DNA from: Anisakis pegreffii
Taxonomy: Eukaryota; Nematoda; Chromadorea; Rhabditida; Anisakidae
Direction: 5' to 3'
NCBI GenBank assembly: GCA_035041965.1
Contig: JAPYMA010000652.1
Location: 28,759-92,758, forward strand
DNA length: 64,000 bases
Shown: positions 45,818-57,485 of the stretch, in pieces
Numbering within the stretch: the stretch's first letter is position 1
Layout: every line of letters starts with the position of its first letter
The notes under the pieces: model-generated
Told to the model about the DNA's origin: nothing
The model's database searches: none
What the model saw: only the letters and a program-made list of their open reading frames with translations
Translations under genes and position numbers: made by a program

Positions 45818-48154
45818 TTACTTGCTGTCTTGCTCTTGATCGTAATCGTGATCGGCTGCCACTTGAAGAAACTTCTCTCGGGAGGGCAATTTGAAACGAA
45901 ACACTACTTTGCCACGATATTCCACTGCAATTAAGACCGTCCAGTCACCCTGAAACACCAAACACAACATATTCCAATCACTTTCATATACAATAACAGT
46001 GTTGAGCAATAGCGCCGCTCTTCTTCAACCCACAAAATGCTCTCCGGTTCGGTTCAGAGAGTTTAACGCCGATACTGTTATTTATGAAGCAAGCGTAGAG
46101 AGGCTAAACAAACCAAGTAACCAATAATAACTAACACCAAAGAAGTCCGTCAAACAGACCATCATAAAGCACGGTGGTTCGGGTAGTTCTAATTTTGGGT
46201 TAAAATGTGCTTTTTCCATGAGCTCTTTCACGGTATGCATTCCAGGCCTGCCCAATACTGAGCATAGCTTATCGCCTATGAATTCGCAGAGGTCAATTAA
46301 ACTGAAAACAAGAAACATCAGTAGTCGTCTCACTAACGAAAGTCTAATGGCAACAAGAATGAAAGTGGCACACTTTATTAGGTTTTTTGCTTATTAGGTT
46401 ACTGCTGGGTGGGGGCTTGGGGTAAATCCTAAAATATCCAGGCAGTATAACTACCTGGAAAGCTAGAGAAACGCAATAGCGCGATATACCGCTAGCAGCT
46501 GCAGCAGCAAGTGTATGAATAATGTTTTGTTCAATTATTCAGTTATACAAATAATTGTGCTGCAATACTGCAATACTGAGTTTGAATCTAGCGAGCGATT
46601 CTGAGTTGAACATTATTCAGTCGCAGTTCGCAGGTTTACTTTTACTGTGTCAGCTCATAATATTACGTGACTATTGCTGAATTGAGTGGCGGGCGCTTCG
46701 CTGAGATTTTGTTCGTTTCCATTTGTTTTCACAGAAGTTTTCTCGTTTTTTTTTCTGTCATTATTGTTGTTGTTGAATAATGGAAATTTCATCATTATTG
46801 CTTGTTAAATCAAAATCTTTTGGCACTTTTTTACTTTGGGGGAGGGAGGGGAGGAGGGGTCGCACGCAAGCACGCTCGCGCATGCCACGCCTACTGCGCA
46901 TGGCCTCAGCCTAAGTGTGACCTCAGCCTCATCTAAGCGTAGCCTCAGATCGCTTGATGCTACAACAGAGGCTAGGAAGCGAGCTCAGGCTTAGGCTTAG
47001 GCTGATGAGACTACGCTTAGGCTGAAGCAATGCGCAATAGGAGTGGCTTCGGTCCATGTGAAAGCGTCGTTCGTAGTCTGCGAGCGTATGTTTTTATCAT
47101 TGTACGCGAGCTTACGCGCGTGCGACCCCCCCCCCCCCAAAGTAAAAAAGTGCCAATCTTTTATCCTTTAGTGGCGCAATGAGGTTTTTTCGCATCCCCA
47201 TGAATAGCCATAGTCGGTCGGAGTTTCACTACACACAATTGTTTGTGAGCGACGGGAGAGTTATGCGAGTGATATTAATCGAGACTCAGCCGGCGGCTAT
47301 TAAAAAATATTTTTTTGCTCACCAATAATGAGCTGGTATGAACCACATGACACTTTCACCGTTCTTGCAGTACAATGTACCGTCACTGTTAACGACAGTC
47401 ATTTTGATGAACGTGTGATTCTTGAGCTCGAATTTTTTGGATATGTTTAGTTGACCTGAAATGAACTCAACTCAACGAAATCACCATCACTCTTGAGATC
47501 ACTTCAAACTAGCCAGCGGGACTGCTCAAAATTTTTCTTCAGGTGATCTAAAATTATGGCTGTGGTATTATCTAAAATTTCTGTTTCATTCCCGAGCGGA
47601 TCTGAACGCTTCTCAAATTTTAGCCGTAATGAGTTGTCCGTACGAAACGGCTACAGTGAGTGGAGGGGAGGGTTGGTGGTGCTACTTGCAAAGTTGGTAA
47701 AAGATGAGCGATCGACCGACCTTTCAGTAGAAGCGCATAACCCGGTAGGACAATATTGGGTCTGTTGTTGAGACAGGACGGCTTAAATTGATCGTCGTAA
47801 ATCTGCACAACTAAATCGCTCAACATCACCGGCAAATGATCTGAACTGATTGAAAAAAAATACAACATATTTGTTGAGGTTCCTTTAAATCATTGAAACT
47901 TCAAGAAATCATTTTTTCTGCCTGAAAAATTTTTCGAAACTTTTATGTGGTAGACTTGAGTGGTCATGGGCGGATGAGTGTTTCGTGCAGGAAATTGTAT
48001 TGAAATGGAAAAAATTGAAAGAAAGGAAAATTTTGTGCAAACCTTTCGTACTCTCAACTATAAGTTTATTTTGTTGTCCGTCTATGCATTTCTCTTTTGA
48101 AGCCAACACAACTACTGGCGTAGTGCATAGCAAAAACAGAATGGAAATAGTCAT
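45818..48154 (-). CDS. secreted ML-domain / GM2-activator-like lipid-binding protein, 5 exons
   Basis: Predicted secreted protein of about 212 residues. Exons: 48154-48043, 47840-47721, 47455-47323, 46301-46160, 45949-45818, in phase. Signal peptide MTISILFLLCTTPVVVLA; then a beta-rich domain with paired cysteines. The run CLIDLCEFIGDKLC, the GMHTVKELMEK helix-like part, LPEPPCFMM and GDWTVLIAVEYRGKVVF together match the nematode ganglioside GM2-activator-like pattern (lipid-recognition ML fold), by recall rather than search. It ends in an acidic tail. Alternative donor use at the end of exon 4 would change a few residues. The first exon is preceded by an acceptor 48 bp before the ATG. A MITE lies in the intron between 46301 and 47323. 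Confidence 0.68.
46822..47154. mobile_element. palindromic MITE, copy M6
   Basis: A 333-bp element with GGCACTTTTTTACTTTGGGG ends and a perfect 8-bp duplication AATCTTTT (46814-46821 and 47155-47162). Inside are TTAGGC-type repeats, GCTCGCG motifs and poly-C/G tracts. It lies in an intron of the lipid-binding protein gene. Confidence 0.95.
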
Positions 48155-50062
48155 CGTTGGCAGCAGTAATACTGTCGTGTAGGTCAGCTTTTCCACCACT
48201 ATCTGCAATCAACGGGAGGAGGTTTCCTGGAAAATGAAAGGACCTTCCATAGAACCGAGCGGTTTTTTTTTTCAGAAAATGGAACCAAAGAAAATATTTC
48301 GAGGTGAGATTGTTTTCGGGAAATTTTCCATCGCTATCATTGATTCATAGAAGGCGAATGAGCTGCGAGAAGCGAAAGCCTAAACAACGAATCAAACCGA
48401 AATGTAAACTGTTGCTGTCCAATTATAATCATTGTTTCATCAGTCAGTTTCCTTCCATATAATTGATTTCAACCAGTGCTTCAAGCGAAAACGAGTTTCA
48501 CGATACCTATTGCGTACTTTTTAGAGATTTTTTGTATTTTTATTTATTGCACTTCTCTTATTTACGATCTCGGTTTGTGTTGTCTGATTTTTTGTGTTCT
48601 TATTGATCACATGTCTTCTAATAAGCTGTAAAGGTCATATGGGTTTAGCACTACACACTAGCAACAGGTTTTTGAGTGTGTTTTAGCCCTGACTTAGGCT
48701 GAGATTCAAGCTTAGGATTAGGGACTCGGAAAAAAAGCAATATGGCTTAGATCAAGAGATTTATTGCGCAGAATAAAAATCTGCATACATATAGTTAATA
48801 GGTATAGTTAATGGAGAAGATGCAAAGCTTTCAGCTTTTGCAGAATTGCAATGTGATTAAATTTAAAATTCTCACATTATTTCTGTTGCCTAATTGTAAG
48901 TCATTTTAAATGCTAATTGCTAGTTTATGCATTATGCATTAATGCCTCGTTGTTGTTGTTGTTGTTGTTGTCATAATTGGTAGTATTGCTCTCATTGTTA
49001 AATTCATTAGTAACGCATCGTCAATCGCATATGGAAACAACCTGAATTACGGCTGCTAAACTAGCGCCAGGCCTATGTTTAGCCCATGATTTGAGCGAGT
49101 TCTAAGCTCGCAGAACGTTTTCACGAAGATGTGCAGCTTGGCCATCGCTCACGGTCCAAGTCTAAGGCTAAATTTTTTGGCTTAATTGCCTGCGGGAAAT
49201 TGTTGCGGTAATTGGTGAGTGAAAATTCTACACCAAAACTTATGTTTGTCTATCTAAAATTGTCTGTGTATGTTTGTCTATGTTTGTCTATCTAAAATGG
49301 GATTGTTTCTTTTGTCTATTTGAAACAGTGCGTTCTAATTGACTCATTTCGATCACAATATTTGATCACTAATCAAATATCGATCGATGACCGCTGATCA
49401 AACGAACAATTGCCAGAACTACTTTATTTATTTATTTGTCGCTGTGATGGTGCGCGCATCTCTCGCACTATGAATTGAGAACGTTATTGTGGTTGTTTGT
49501 GGTTGTGAGGTGCGGTTGGTTTAGGTTTCTAGTTGCTTTTGTTGTATTAAACGCTTTTCATTTTACATTTTGTTTATTTGCGGTTGCGATGGCGCGTGCA
49601 ATGTCATTCTAGAACGTCATTGTGGGTGTTTGTTGTTGTGAGGTGCGGTTGTTTCGAATTTGTAGTTGTTCGAAAGAGTACAATATAAAGTGTGTTGCTG
49701 TGTCATTGTAGCTTCTTAAAGGTATGATCCCACATCAGTTTCGTTCTGTGTAATCTTTTATTTTGTAATTTATTATTCATTACGCAGTTTATTGTGTAAT
49801 TCTGCAGCTTTTGTGTAACTTATTCTTTGTCAAGCCGGCTTTTTGAGGCCTCAAAACATATAAATGCACTTTTTTGGCAGTAGTGTGGCAAAGGGCTATA
49901 CTATTTTCAAAAGTTAATGTGAGTCTAGTTGCGGGCACGGTAAACCGTTGTTATACGAAGACTATTATCAGAGGAATTAAGTGACTGTGTGTCTTATCTC
50001 GTGATTGGATTCCCTTGGTAAGTCACTGTAGACATGTGATCACTAATTCAATAATCTTTAGA

Positions 50063-50320
50063 TTAAGACTGATTATTCACACGGGTGAAATTTGAAACTG
50101 GTACTATTGCTTGGCCCGTACTATTGCCAGCCGGCTGTCGCCGTCTATTCAAGCAATGGATGATGCGTTCGTGTTTCGCAAACACATAAATCGAATCAAA
50201 TTCAAACGAATCATCGAATATTTTATTCAATTTAAAATTTGCATATTCAATAACAGCAGCTGCATATGAAGAACGGCTGGTTGGATTGACAGCTGACAGT
50301 TTGCTTGCCTCCTCATCCAT
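50063..50320 (-). CDS. possible single-exon 85-residue ORF
   Basis: Starts with ATG (MDEEASKLSAVNPTSRSSY) and continues with mixed composition to a TAA. No signal peptide, domain or splice evidence. It may be a chance frame. Confidence 0.18.
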   Translation of the reverse strand: MDEEASKLSAVNPTSRSSYAAAVIEYANFKLNKIFDDSFEFDSIYVFAKHERIIHCLNRRRQPAGNSTGQAIVPVSNFTRVNNQS

Positions 50321-52247
50321 ACGCTTAGGCTAGTAGGCTGCTTCGTTGCCTTTGCTGCCTTGATCTGTGTATCTATCGCACAACTACTATGCTAGGTGGG
50401 TAGTGTCATCTGAAGGTCGGCCGGCCGCTGTAGGCCTCATCTAGAGCCTAAGCTTGCTATTTCTTTGATCATCACACTTCTGCTGATTTTGTTCTGAGGC
50501 TTAGATCAGAAGTCCGTCAGTTTTCGTCATCTGTCTTTTCGTCGTCTTCTAAATGGAGGATTCGAAAAATGATTCGAAAAATTTTGGATTTTTTTGGGGG
50601 GGGTCTTTTTTAGTTTTCTGCTTTCGACTAAGTTCCGACTAAAATGAATACTATCATGGAGTTGAGCAGTCAATTTTTTTTCGGTTAATTATTGAACGGA
50701 ATGTTCAAAATAGGGAGGGCATTTTTTGATTGGTTGGTTGGCGATAGTCGCTTAAAATTTGATATTTTGAAAGATGATATTGAAAGAAAATGCATTTCTT
50801 GGATTGTGTAATCGTATGACGACTAATTTACATTTAGATTAAAGTGCGATTAATATCTGCAAACAGTAATAATAATAATAATAACAATTGTACTAACCAT
50901 AGTGATAATAGACTGCATTTTAAGAGCACTCTCACTAAACTGATTACGTCTCGTGCCGTCTCGCCTTCACAATGTCTTCAAAATGTCACTGAGCGAATCG
51001 GATCCACTTCGATATTGGTAATCTTCTCGAAGTGTATTTCATCTTAGCATTGGATGCGTGAAGTTTTGAAAATTTGAAAATTTTCATCGATTTCAGGTTT
51101 CATAAAAATTTATTTATTCAACAGAGTAATTTTTCCACTCAAAGCGCGAAATTTGCATTTCTTTTCATTTCACCGAATATCATTCCAAATCAATCAATAT
51201 TTTAGCGTTATCTTTTATTAAATGCTCCTCACTATTATTTCTGTGTTCTTATTTCTTCTTCAAATTGAGTTCATGCGTTTTGAATGCAAGCGTAATGAAA
51301 ATTTCCGCATCGCCGATTTCTCGAAGTGGTTGTGACGTACTGATGCTAAGAAGTACTTTTTACAGCAGCAGCACAAAAAGCACTATTTAGAATTATTGAT
51401 AGTTTAGGGAGGATTTTCAATGATACGACATATGACATGAGATGATCTTATGAACGATCGTGCACCCGTAATTAATTAACATAACACCTCTACTTCCCCC
51501 CTCCCCCCCACCCCCATCCTAGGGGTCTTACGGGAAAGGGGAGGGAGGGGAGGTGATGTGTGAAGAGAATTTTCCTGAAATTTGGAAAAGGAATTCCCAG
51601 AAATTTGATTTTTTCTCATATTCTCATATTCCATAGTTTGAATGGCTAGAAAATTACTCTGAGACAGTTTAATCAACTACTACTTACTTTCATTTCGTTT
51701 TTCTTTTAAATTTTCTTCTTTCTTGCTGTCATTATGAATCTCTTTTTCTTTGTGACCACCAATTTCACGCATTCTTCTAGAGTCTCTTTCATTTGTCACT
51801 CTGCATTTCGCATACTACTTTGTTTGCTGTTATAAAATTATGATGAGTGGACTTTGATAATTTCATTGGTTTGAAATTATTTCGCCTTCAGGCGCAATTA
51901 TTCATAGGGCTGGCTGTTGCACTTGTTTGGGGCAGATTCTCGTATTTCCGCTTGTTTTTTTGTTGTTCATTGATATTTAAAAATATGTAAATTTGAGAAG
52001 AAAATGAATGGAGTTGATGGTATTTAGCAAATAGGAAGACACATACATATATATCACTTTAACTTGGAACGCTTAAGGCGTGGAGGTGGAAAAGGAATTT
52101 TCTGCTTGGTTCGATTTTTATAATTTCATTGTGTTTTTTTAAATTTTGCTCTCCTCCTATCGCGTTGATTTGATTTTCGCTTGAGTTCTTATTCGAAAAC
52201 GGCTGCTTGTAGTTGATTTGATAGATCTGGTTGCTTGCATATCATGC

Positions 52248-52251
<4 letters not shown>

Positions 52252-52313
<62 letters not shown>
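52252..52313. repeat. (AT)n microsatellite
   Basis: About 31 AT units, uninterrupted. Confidence 0.97.
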
Positions 52314-52315
<2 letters not shown>

Positions 52316-54019
52316 TATGATGGCTTTGGCTGCTTGTGAAGTGAAACTAGTTGGTTGATATCGATGGATTGATTGTGCATATCGGAGATCATTGTGCATT
52401 TGATTGGTTTGAGAGTTGAGTTGAACCGAGAGTCAGTCAGTGTAGCGTGCTGAATGAAGCCAAATTGTAAGCAGATTTTGCGCACAAGTAATTCATCAAA
52501 ATTTTTCAAAATCAAAATTCATAAGCCATTTTCCATGGAATTCTCTCTTTTTTAAAATTTTCGATGTGTCATTATTGATGAGTGAGTGTCTAGATGCTGA
52601 GCAATCAATCTGACGAAGAAACTGCCGAAAAAAATGTATACGTCGTTGGGATTCAACTTGACATTGCCGGATTAGGGCAGAGATTAGATAGAACATCGCC
52701 GAAGCTTGGCTGTCCTACTTACATAATCCATCCATCTCATGTTCAATGTCCTCTTCAAGCAGTTTTAGTGCTTATTGCTTTTCTAAGCATTCGTATTTCC
52801 TTGAAAGAGTGAAATTTTCGAAAATTTTGTAAAAAACCTGGAAAAAATGGACAGTTTTCCAAAATATTTCAACGTTAGTTCAATGAGATTTGTAGGCGAG
52901 TGCAGTATGTCAAGTTATGTGAGGCAGACCAAAATGCCTAATCCAGTCAGACGTCATAAATAGGGAGGGCGGATTGATTCTGGGATTTAGTTGGGGATCA
53001 GCGAGAATGAGAACTTGAGTTCAGCTCGGCCTTCTTGCATAAATCATTTGGCATTACTTGGATGCCAAGCGGAGTTTAATTCCTGTGATACGGTCTGTGC
53101 TTGTTGAACTTAGGTTCCTTTTTGAAAGCTAGACGCTCATAGGTTCTGGGTGGCTTAGACTTAGTTTTCATATGTTCGGCAGTCTAATGTCCTACCTCCC
53201 CCTTCCCTCCCCTTTAGATGAGGTTGAGGGAGGGAGATTTTATTTTAGTGAAATGTTTGTAAACGCAGGCAGCGAGTGCGGTTGTTGTATGTATATGTTA
53301 GGCGCACTTGTAATTATAATTAATTTTCACTGTGCGTAATATTTTCAGTGTTTTCAGGTGAATAATTGTGTGGTGCATGCCTACTTAGTTGCATAACCAA
53401 TGTACTTGGCAGAAGAGAGTCAGGGCGCAGCAAATGGGCCACTGCCCTCTTGTAGTATATGCTTGGGATCGTCCGATGCCGATTATATGGTGAGCACGCA
53501 CCTTGTGCATAGCTTGAGCCTGAAATTTTGTAGCTCATTTCAAGGCTAATTGTAAGCCGGAACATACCAGCACCACCTCCAAAACAGCGTTAGCTTCAAA
53601 ATTTGAAATATGCTAATTGGTGTGGTATTTTAGTGATAGGAAAAATATTCGTTCTAAAAACACTGCTCTACAGTCATCACAAGAATTGAATTTTAAAGAT
53701 ACTTTTAAAGTGGTCGTTAATGGAAAGAAGGATTTCGTTGGTCATAAACTGTAGTCTTATCTGTATTAACTGTACGCGTCTTGATTCCACTTCATCCAAT
53801 TGAATTCAGTTGCGCTTTTCGCTTCAGCTTCAGTTGACAAGGGAACGTCACGAACTGAACCTGGCGTTTCGGGATGAGATATACATCAGATTGTAGAACT
53901 CCTTGAGCTGATCACGAATATGCAAAAAATTTTTGCGAAATACAAAGGGGACGCGAGATATGGCGGGGAAAATATTTTCAATGCATTGAAGTGATGTTCT
54001 GATTTTCGATCCGTCAGCA

Positions 54020-54125
54020 GCGGCTTGGCCTGGTGGATAGTGCACTAGCACCATGTCTGGGTGCTTGGTGGTCCTTACAATTTGATGTATATCACATCTC
54101 GAAACGCTGGGTTCAGTTCGTGACC
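54020..54125 (+). repeat. possible tRNA-derived SINE head
   Basis: TGGCCTGGTGG matches the pol III A-box pattern, and GGTTCAGTTCG about 80 bp on approaches the B-box with two mismatches. The spacing is longer than usual. No A-rich tail or target duplication was confirmed. Confidence 0.2.
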
Positions 54126-54247
54126 TTCCCTTGTGAGGTTGGCGACTAGCTGGAAGAGGGGGAGGGGTGGGATGTTTGCCAAAAGCACTCATTATGCCAC
54201 AGTTAATATGTTTTCTCTGACAGACACTATTCATAACTATTTTGCAG

Positions 54248-55901
54248 CGCTACAATATGGCCGTATCCGGTGTAATTTTACCGATAGTTGGTTTGATTGG
54301 GTTATGCGGCAATTTTTTGGTGGTGATGGTATATGGAAGTGCTGAGCAACGCATAAACTCCACGAGTGTATATCTGGCCGCATTGGCAGCATCGGACTTT
54401 TTGATGATTTGTACAGCATTGGTTTTGTATGTGCTAGAAGCATGGCGATATCACGGACCGCCTGGTTAGTATTACTAATAATGATGATATTAATAATAGT
54501 AATATTGATAATAATACTGTTACTAATAATAGGAATAATGAATATTACAGTGATCGCCACTGTCTACGGTCGTACAGCTCCTTATGTATTTCCGCTGAGC
54601 ACCATTCTACAAACGACGTCTGTTTATTTTTGTGTTGCGGCTGCCGCAGATTGTTTCATCGCGGTTGTATTACCAAACAGATTCAAGAATTCGTATTGCA
54701 CAGCAAGGTAGACTTATTTTCCATTAATTTCCATTAAAATTATTGAATATTATTATTATTTAATGTTTATTTATATTAAAAATCAGGTGTGCCAAATTAA
54801 CAGTGTGTTGCATAGCAGTCATGTCGATATTGTATAATGTCCCGCATTGGTTTGAACTGGCATCAATTGACTGTTTGGATGAACGATATAACCTGTCGCT
54901 ATCTGTGCAGATTTGTCCGACTGGTTTGTTTGTTTCCTTTCATTCTTTTATAATGGCATTTGTTATAAAATCTTTAATTTGTGAACTTGCAGAATTGCGC
55001 AATAATGAGCTATATTATCAATTGTATTATACGTATATGTACACAATATTCATGGCAGTTGGTCCGTTGCTGCTAATCGTCATATTGAATATTTGTGTGG
55101 TCAGGGCTGTGCTCAAGATTGGCGCTTCGGGTATGTTGCAGCAGTAGTTAGTTCTCGAACAGAACGTGAGATGCTCGTTCCGAGACGTTTGTTTTGAACA
55201 AGGCAATTTGGGTGGAGCGTACCACCTACTGTAATGCGTGAACGTTCTATGTGGACAAAAAGAGAGAGGGGGGGGGGGGAGCTTTATTGCTGTAAGTTAG
55301 TTATTTTGAGCGACGTCGAGTTTTATTTCTGCAAAAAAAAAGCCACTTTCAGAGGACTCCGATACAGTGAGCTTAATTCTAGTGGTATTTATGTTTATTA
55401 TCTGTAATGCTGCTGCGTTGTTGGTGAACTTCATCGAAATGCTTTTCGCTGAAAAGGTTTGTTGTAGTGTCTGTTTTAAGCATTTTGTCGTTTTGCCATC
55501 CAAGAGGAAGAAAATCATTTTTACAGGTTTTCTGTTTTTTGTTTTTTTCATTCCGGTCGGATTGGAAAGTATTTTCTGGCTTTCATTTTGGAAAGTGTAA
55601 TAACAATGTAATAGACATACATACATCTCGGTCGTTAGTCAAAATTGCATCGCAACGAACGCCGCATCTCATTTTGCAGATATATCATATATTGGTGTAT
55701 TTGGTGGATATGTCGAACCTATTGGTTGTCGTCAATTGTACTGGAAATTTTTTTTGTTATTTCTTTTTCGGCAATAGTTTTCGGAGAACTCTGAAGCAGA
55801 TTTTGTTCGGCAAACGCACCGGCAAGCTGGACAATCATCGACTGTGGGCAGCTTCGCATCCTGAAACATATATTGTCAGACGGCTGTCACCAATCAAATA
55901 A
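54248..55901 (+). CDS. FMRFamide-type peptide GPCR, 6 exons seen, 5' exon missing
   Basis: Rhodopsin-like receptor. Exons: 54248-54464, 54551-54707, 54787-54923, 54993-55130, 55353-55456, 55680-55901, in phase. TM1 has GLCGNFLVVMVYG (the conserved Asn), TM2 LAALAASDFLMICTALVL (conserved Asp), TM3 ends AAADCFIAVVLP, so DRY is replaced by DCF. TM4 follows with extracellular Cys, TM5 MYTIFMAVGPLLLIVILN, TM6 LVVFMFIICNAAALLV and TM7 NLLVVVNCTGNFFCYFFFG, then an FRRTLKQIL helix 8. The pattern fits nematode FRPR/DMSR receptors for FMRFamide-like peptides. Exon 1 begins in phase 0 after TTTTGCAG; an N-terminal exon was not found upstream, though the Met four codons in could serve as a start. Confidence 0.85.
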
Positions 55902-57434
55902 CAAATAATAATGCATCTCACGTGGTCTTTCGGGTAATATTACCCAAGAGTGGCCTGAATTACCTAAAACCCAGTCAGTTCGGTGATATTCTTTCTTTAC
56001 TCGTCCAGATTATATAAACTCATTGATTTTATGAAGTACTGTATAAATGTTTTTATGAGAGCATTGCGTTTTCGCTCATTCACGCAACATGTTTGTATTG
56101 ATATCTTATCTCGTCATTTTTGTGCAGCATTTCAACAGTTCATTTCACTAGGTGTTTGGTACATCATGCTACCCACCCCATCACTATTGGGTTGCTCAGC
56201 GACGTGACGGATGCGCCTACCTCGGTCATAAGTCGTCATAAGCGGTTGGTCGGGTCGGTCGGCAATTTTTAGATGTTAGTATCGTTGCTGTTCATCTTTT
56301 AAAAACAATTCTCGAAATATTTTATTGAGCAGTACCGCCAGAAAAAATAAAATATGTTTTTAAAAACATTCCCATTTTGAATATTGATGGTCACGTTTGA
56401 TAAATATGAGTATTCGACAATCGTAATAAATAATAACTGTTGTAACAGTGGTATTAGTTTAAGTAAGAGTAATGATAAGTGGGAATAATAAGGGTAAGAA
56501 TGTTCACAATGAAAATAATAGTAATTGAGAACATCAAGCAAATATTATGTGACTAGGTTGTTACTATTATTATTATCACTACTATCGTTATTACTGTCAA
56601 TACTATTATTATTATTATTATTATTAAACAAACAATAATAATAAGATTTTCTATAACGAAGAAAATAAAATGCATAATATAAGTAGCATCATTGTATGAT
56701 AAGTAGGGTGTATTATAAATAGACGAGCCTTCTGTATCTTTGATGCTTATCTTCTGCACGAATTCCTAATGAGCCTCTTGCCCTGGAGTGTCTGAGCCGA
56801 CTGTAGCAGTTAGTTGTCAACTGGAAAGGAACCAATTGTCTAGGAGGCAAACGTCCTGTGTCGCAGTCATTTACATAAGTCTGGCAGTAAACAGTGATAA
56901 TAGCATCTTAGTAGCATAATAATAATAATAATAGGAAAAAAACATCAACAAGCATAGGCAATAGTATCTACCGGGTTTGCCAATGGGTTGTGGGCGGAGC
57001 TTGGCATCTTTGCATTAATCGAAAATATTCTAAGCTCCTCCCACGAAGCACTATCAAAAGCCTAAGCCGCAAGAACTTTTGTAAAGTTCAATAATAATAT
57101 TGGAGCGCACTCATCTTAAATTATCTCAGATCACAATATTTATTATAACACGTCAGTAACAAATCAATTACAACACTTGCTATCGTTTTTATTGTATATT
57201 TATAATTTACTTCAAATATCATTATTATTGATGTTATTGAATCCAATAATAATTTTTCGTGCACGCCCACTGGTCGTTATTTTGGCTGTACTAAATCCTG
57301 TCGGATTATACCAGTCAGCTTTAATTGGTACCGAATAACTTTTAGCTGTTGGTGATACGTGCGCATTTTGAGGAGCGCTCTCATATTCAGTTCGTATGAT
57401 TGATACCTTAATTATTTTATTATTAATAGTGTTA
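55902..57434. other. convergent intergenic region
   Basis: Between the GPCR (plus) and WH2 gene (minus) 3' ends. Contains AAT tracts and a short inverted element at 56978-57045 (GGGCGGAGCTTGG against its near complement AAGCTCCTCCCACG), whose motif also flanks repeats near 11200, 12555 and 14840. Confidence 0.4.
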
Positions 57435-57436
57435 TT

Positions 57437-57485
<49 letters not shown>
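57432..57485. repeat. (ATT)n microsatellite within the WH2 gene end
   Basis: About 15 units; read on the minus strand they encode the terminal poly-Asn tract. Confidence 0.92.

Larger units (their letters stand above)
48155..54247. other. gene-poor interval
   Basis: About 6 kb with no exon chain I can support. It has an (AT)n microsatellite at 52252-52313, GTTGTT tracts near 48950, a G/C hairpin near 51490-51555, CTTAGGC-type dispersed motifs (48685-48720, 50320-50335) and a tRNA-like segment at 54020-54125. One 85-codon frame (50063-50320, minus) has an ATG and ordinary codon use but no known resemblance. Confidence 0.45.

Noticed and set aside
53900..54234. Minus-strand frame containing HPDMVLVHYPPG, like the end of the CAMTA CG-1 domain
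   Set aside because: Only about ten residues match; no acceptor and no other CAMTA exon is present on either side, and the same bases look like a tRNA-type repeat.
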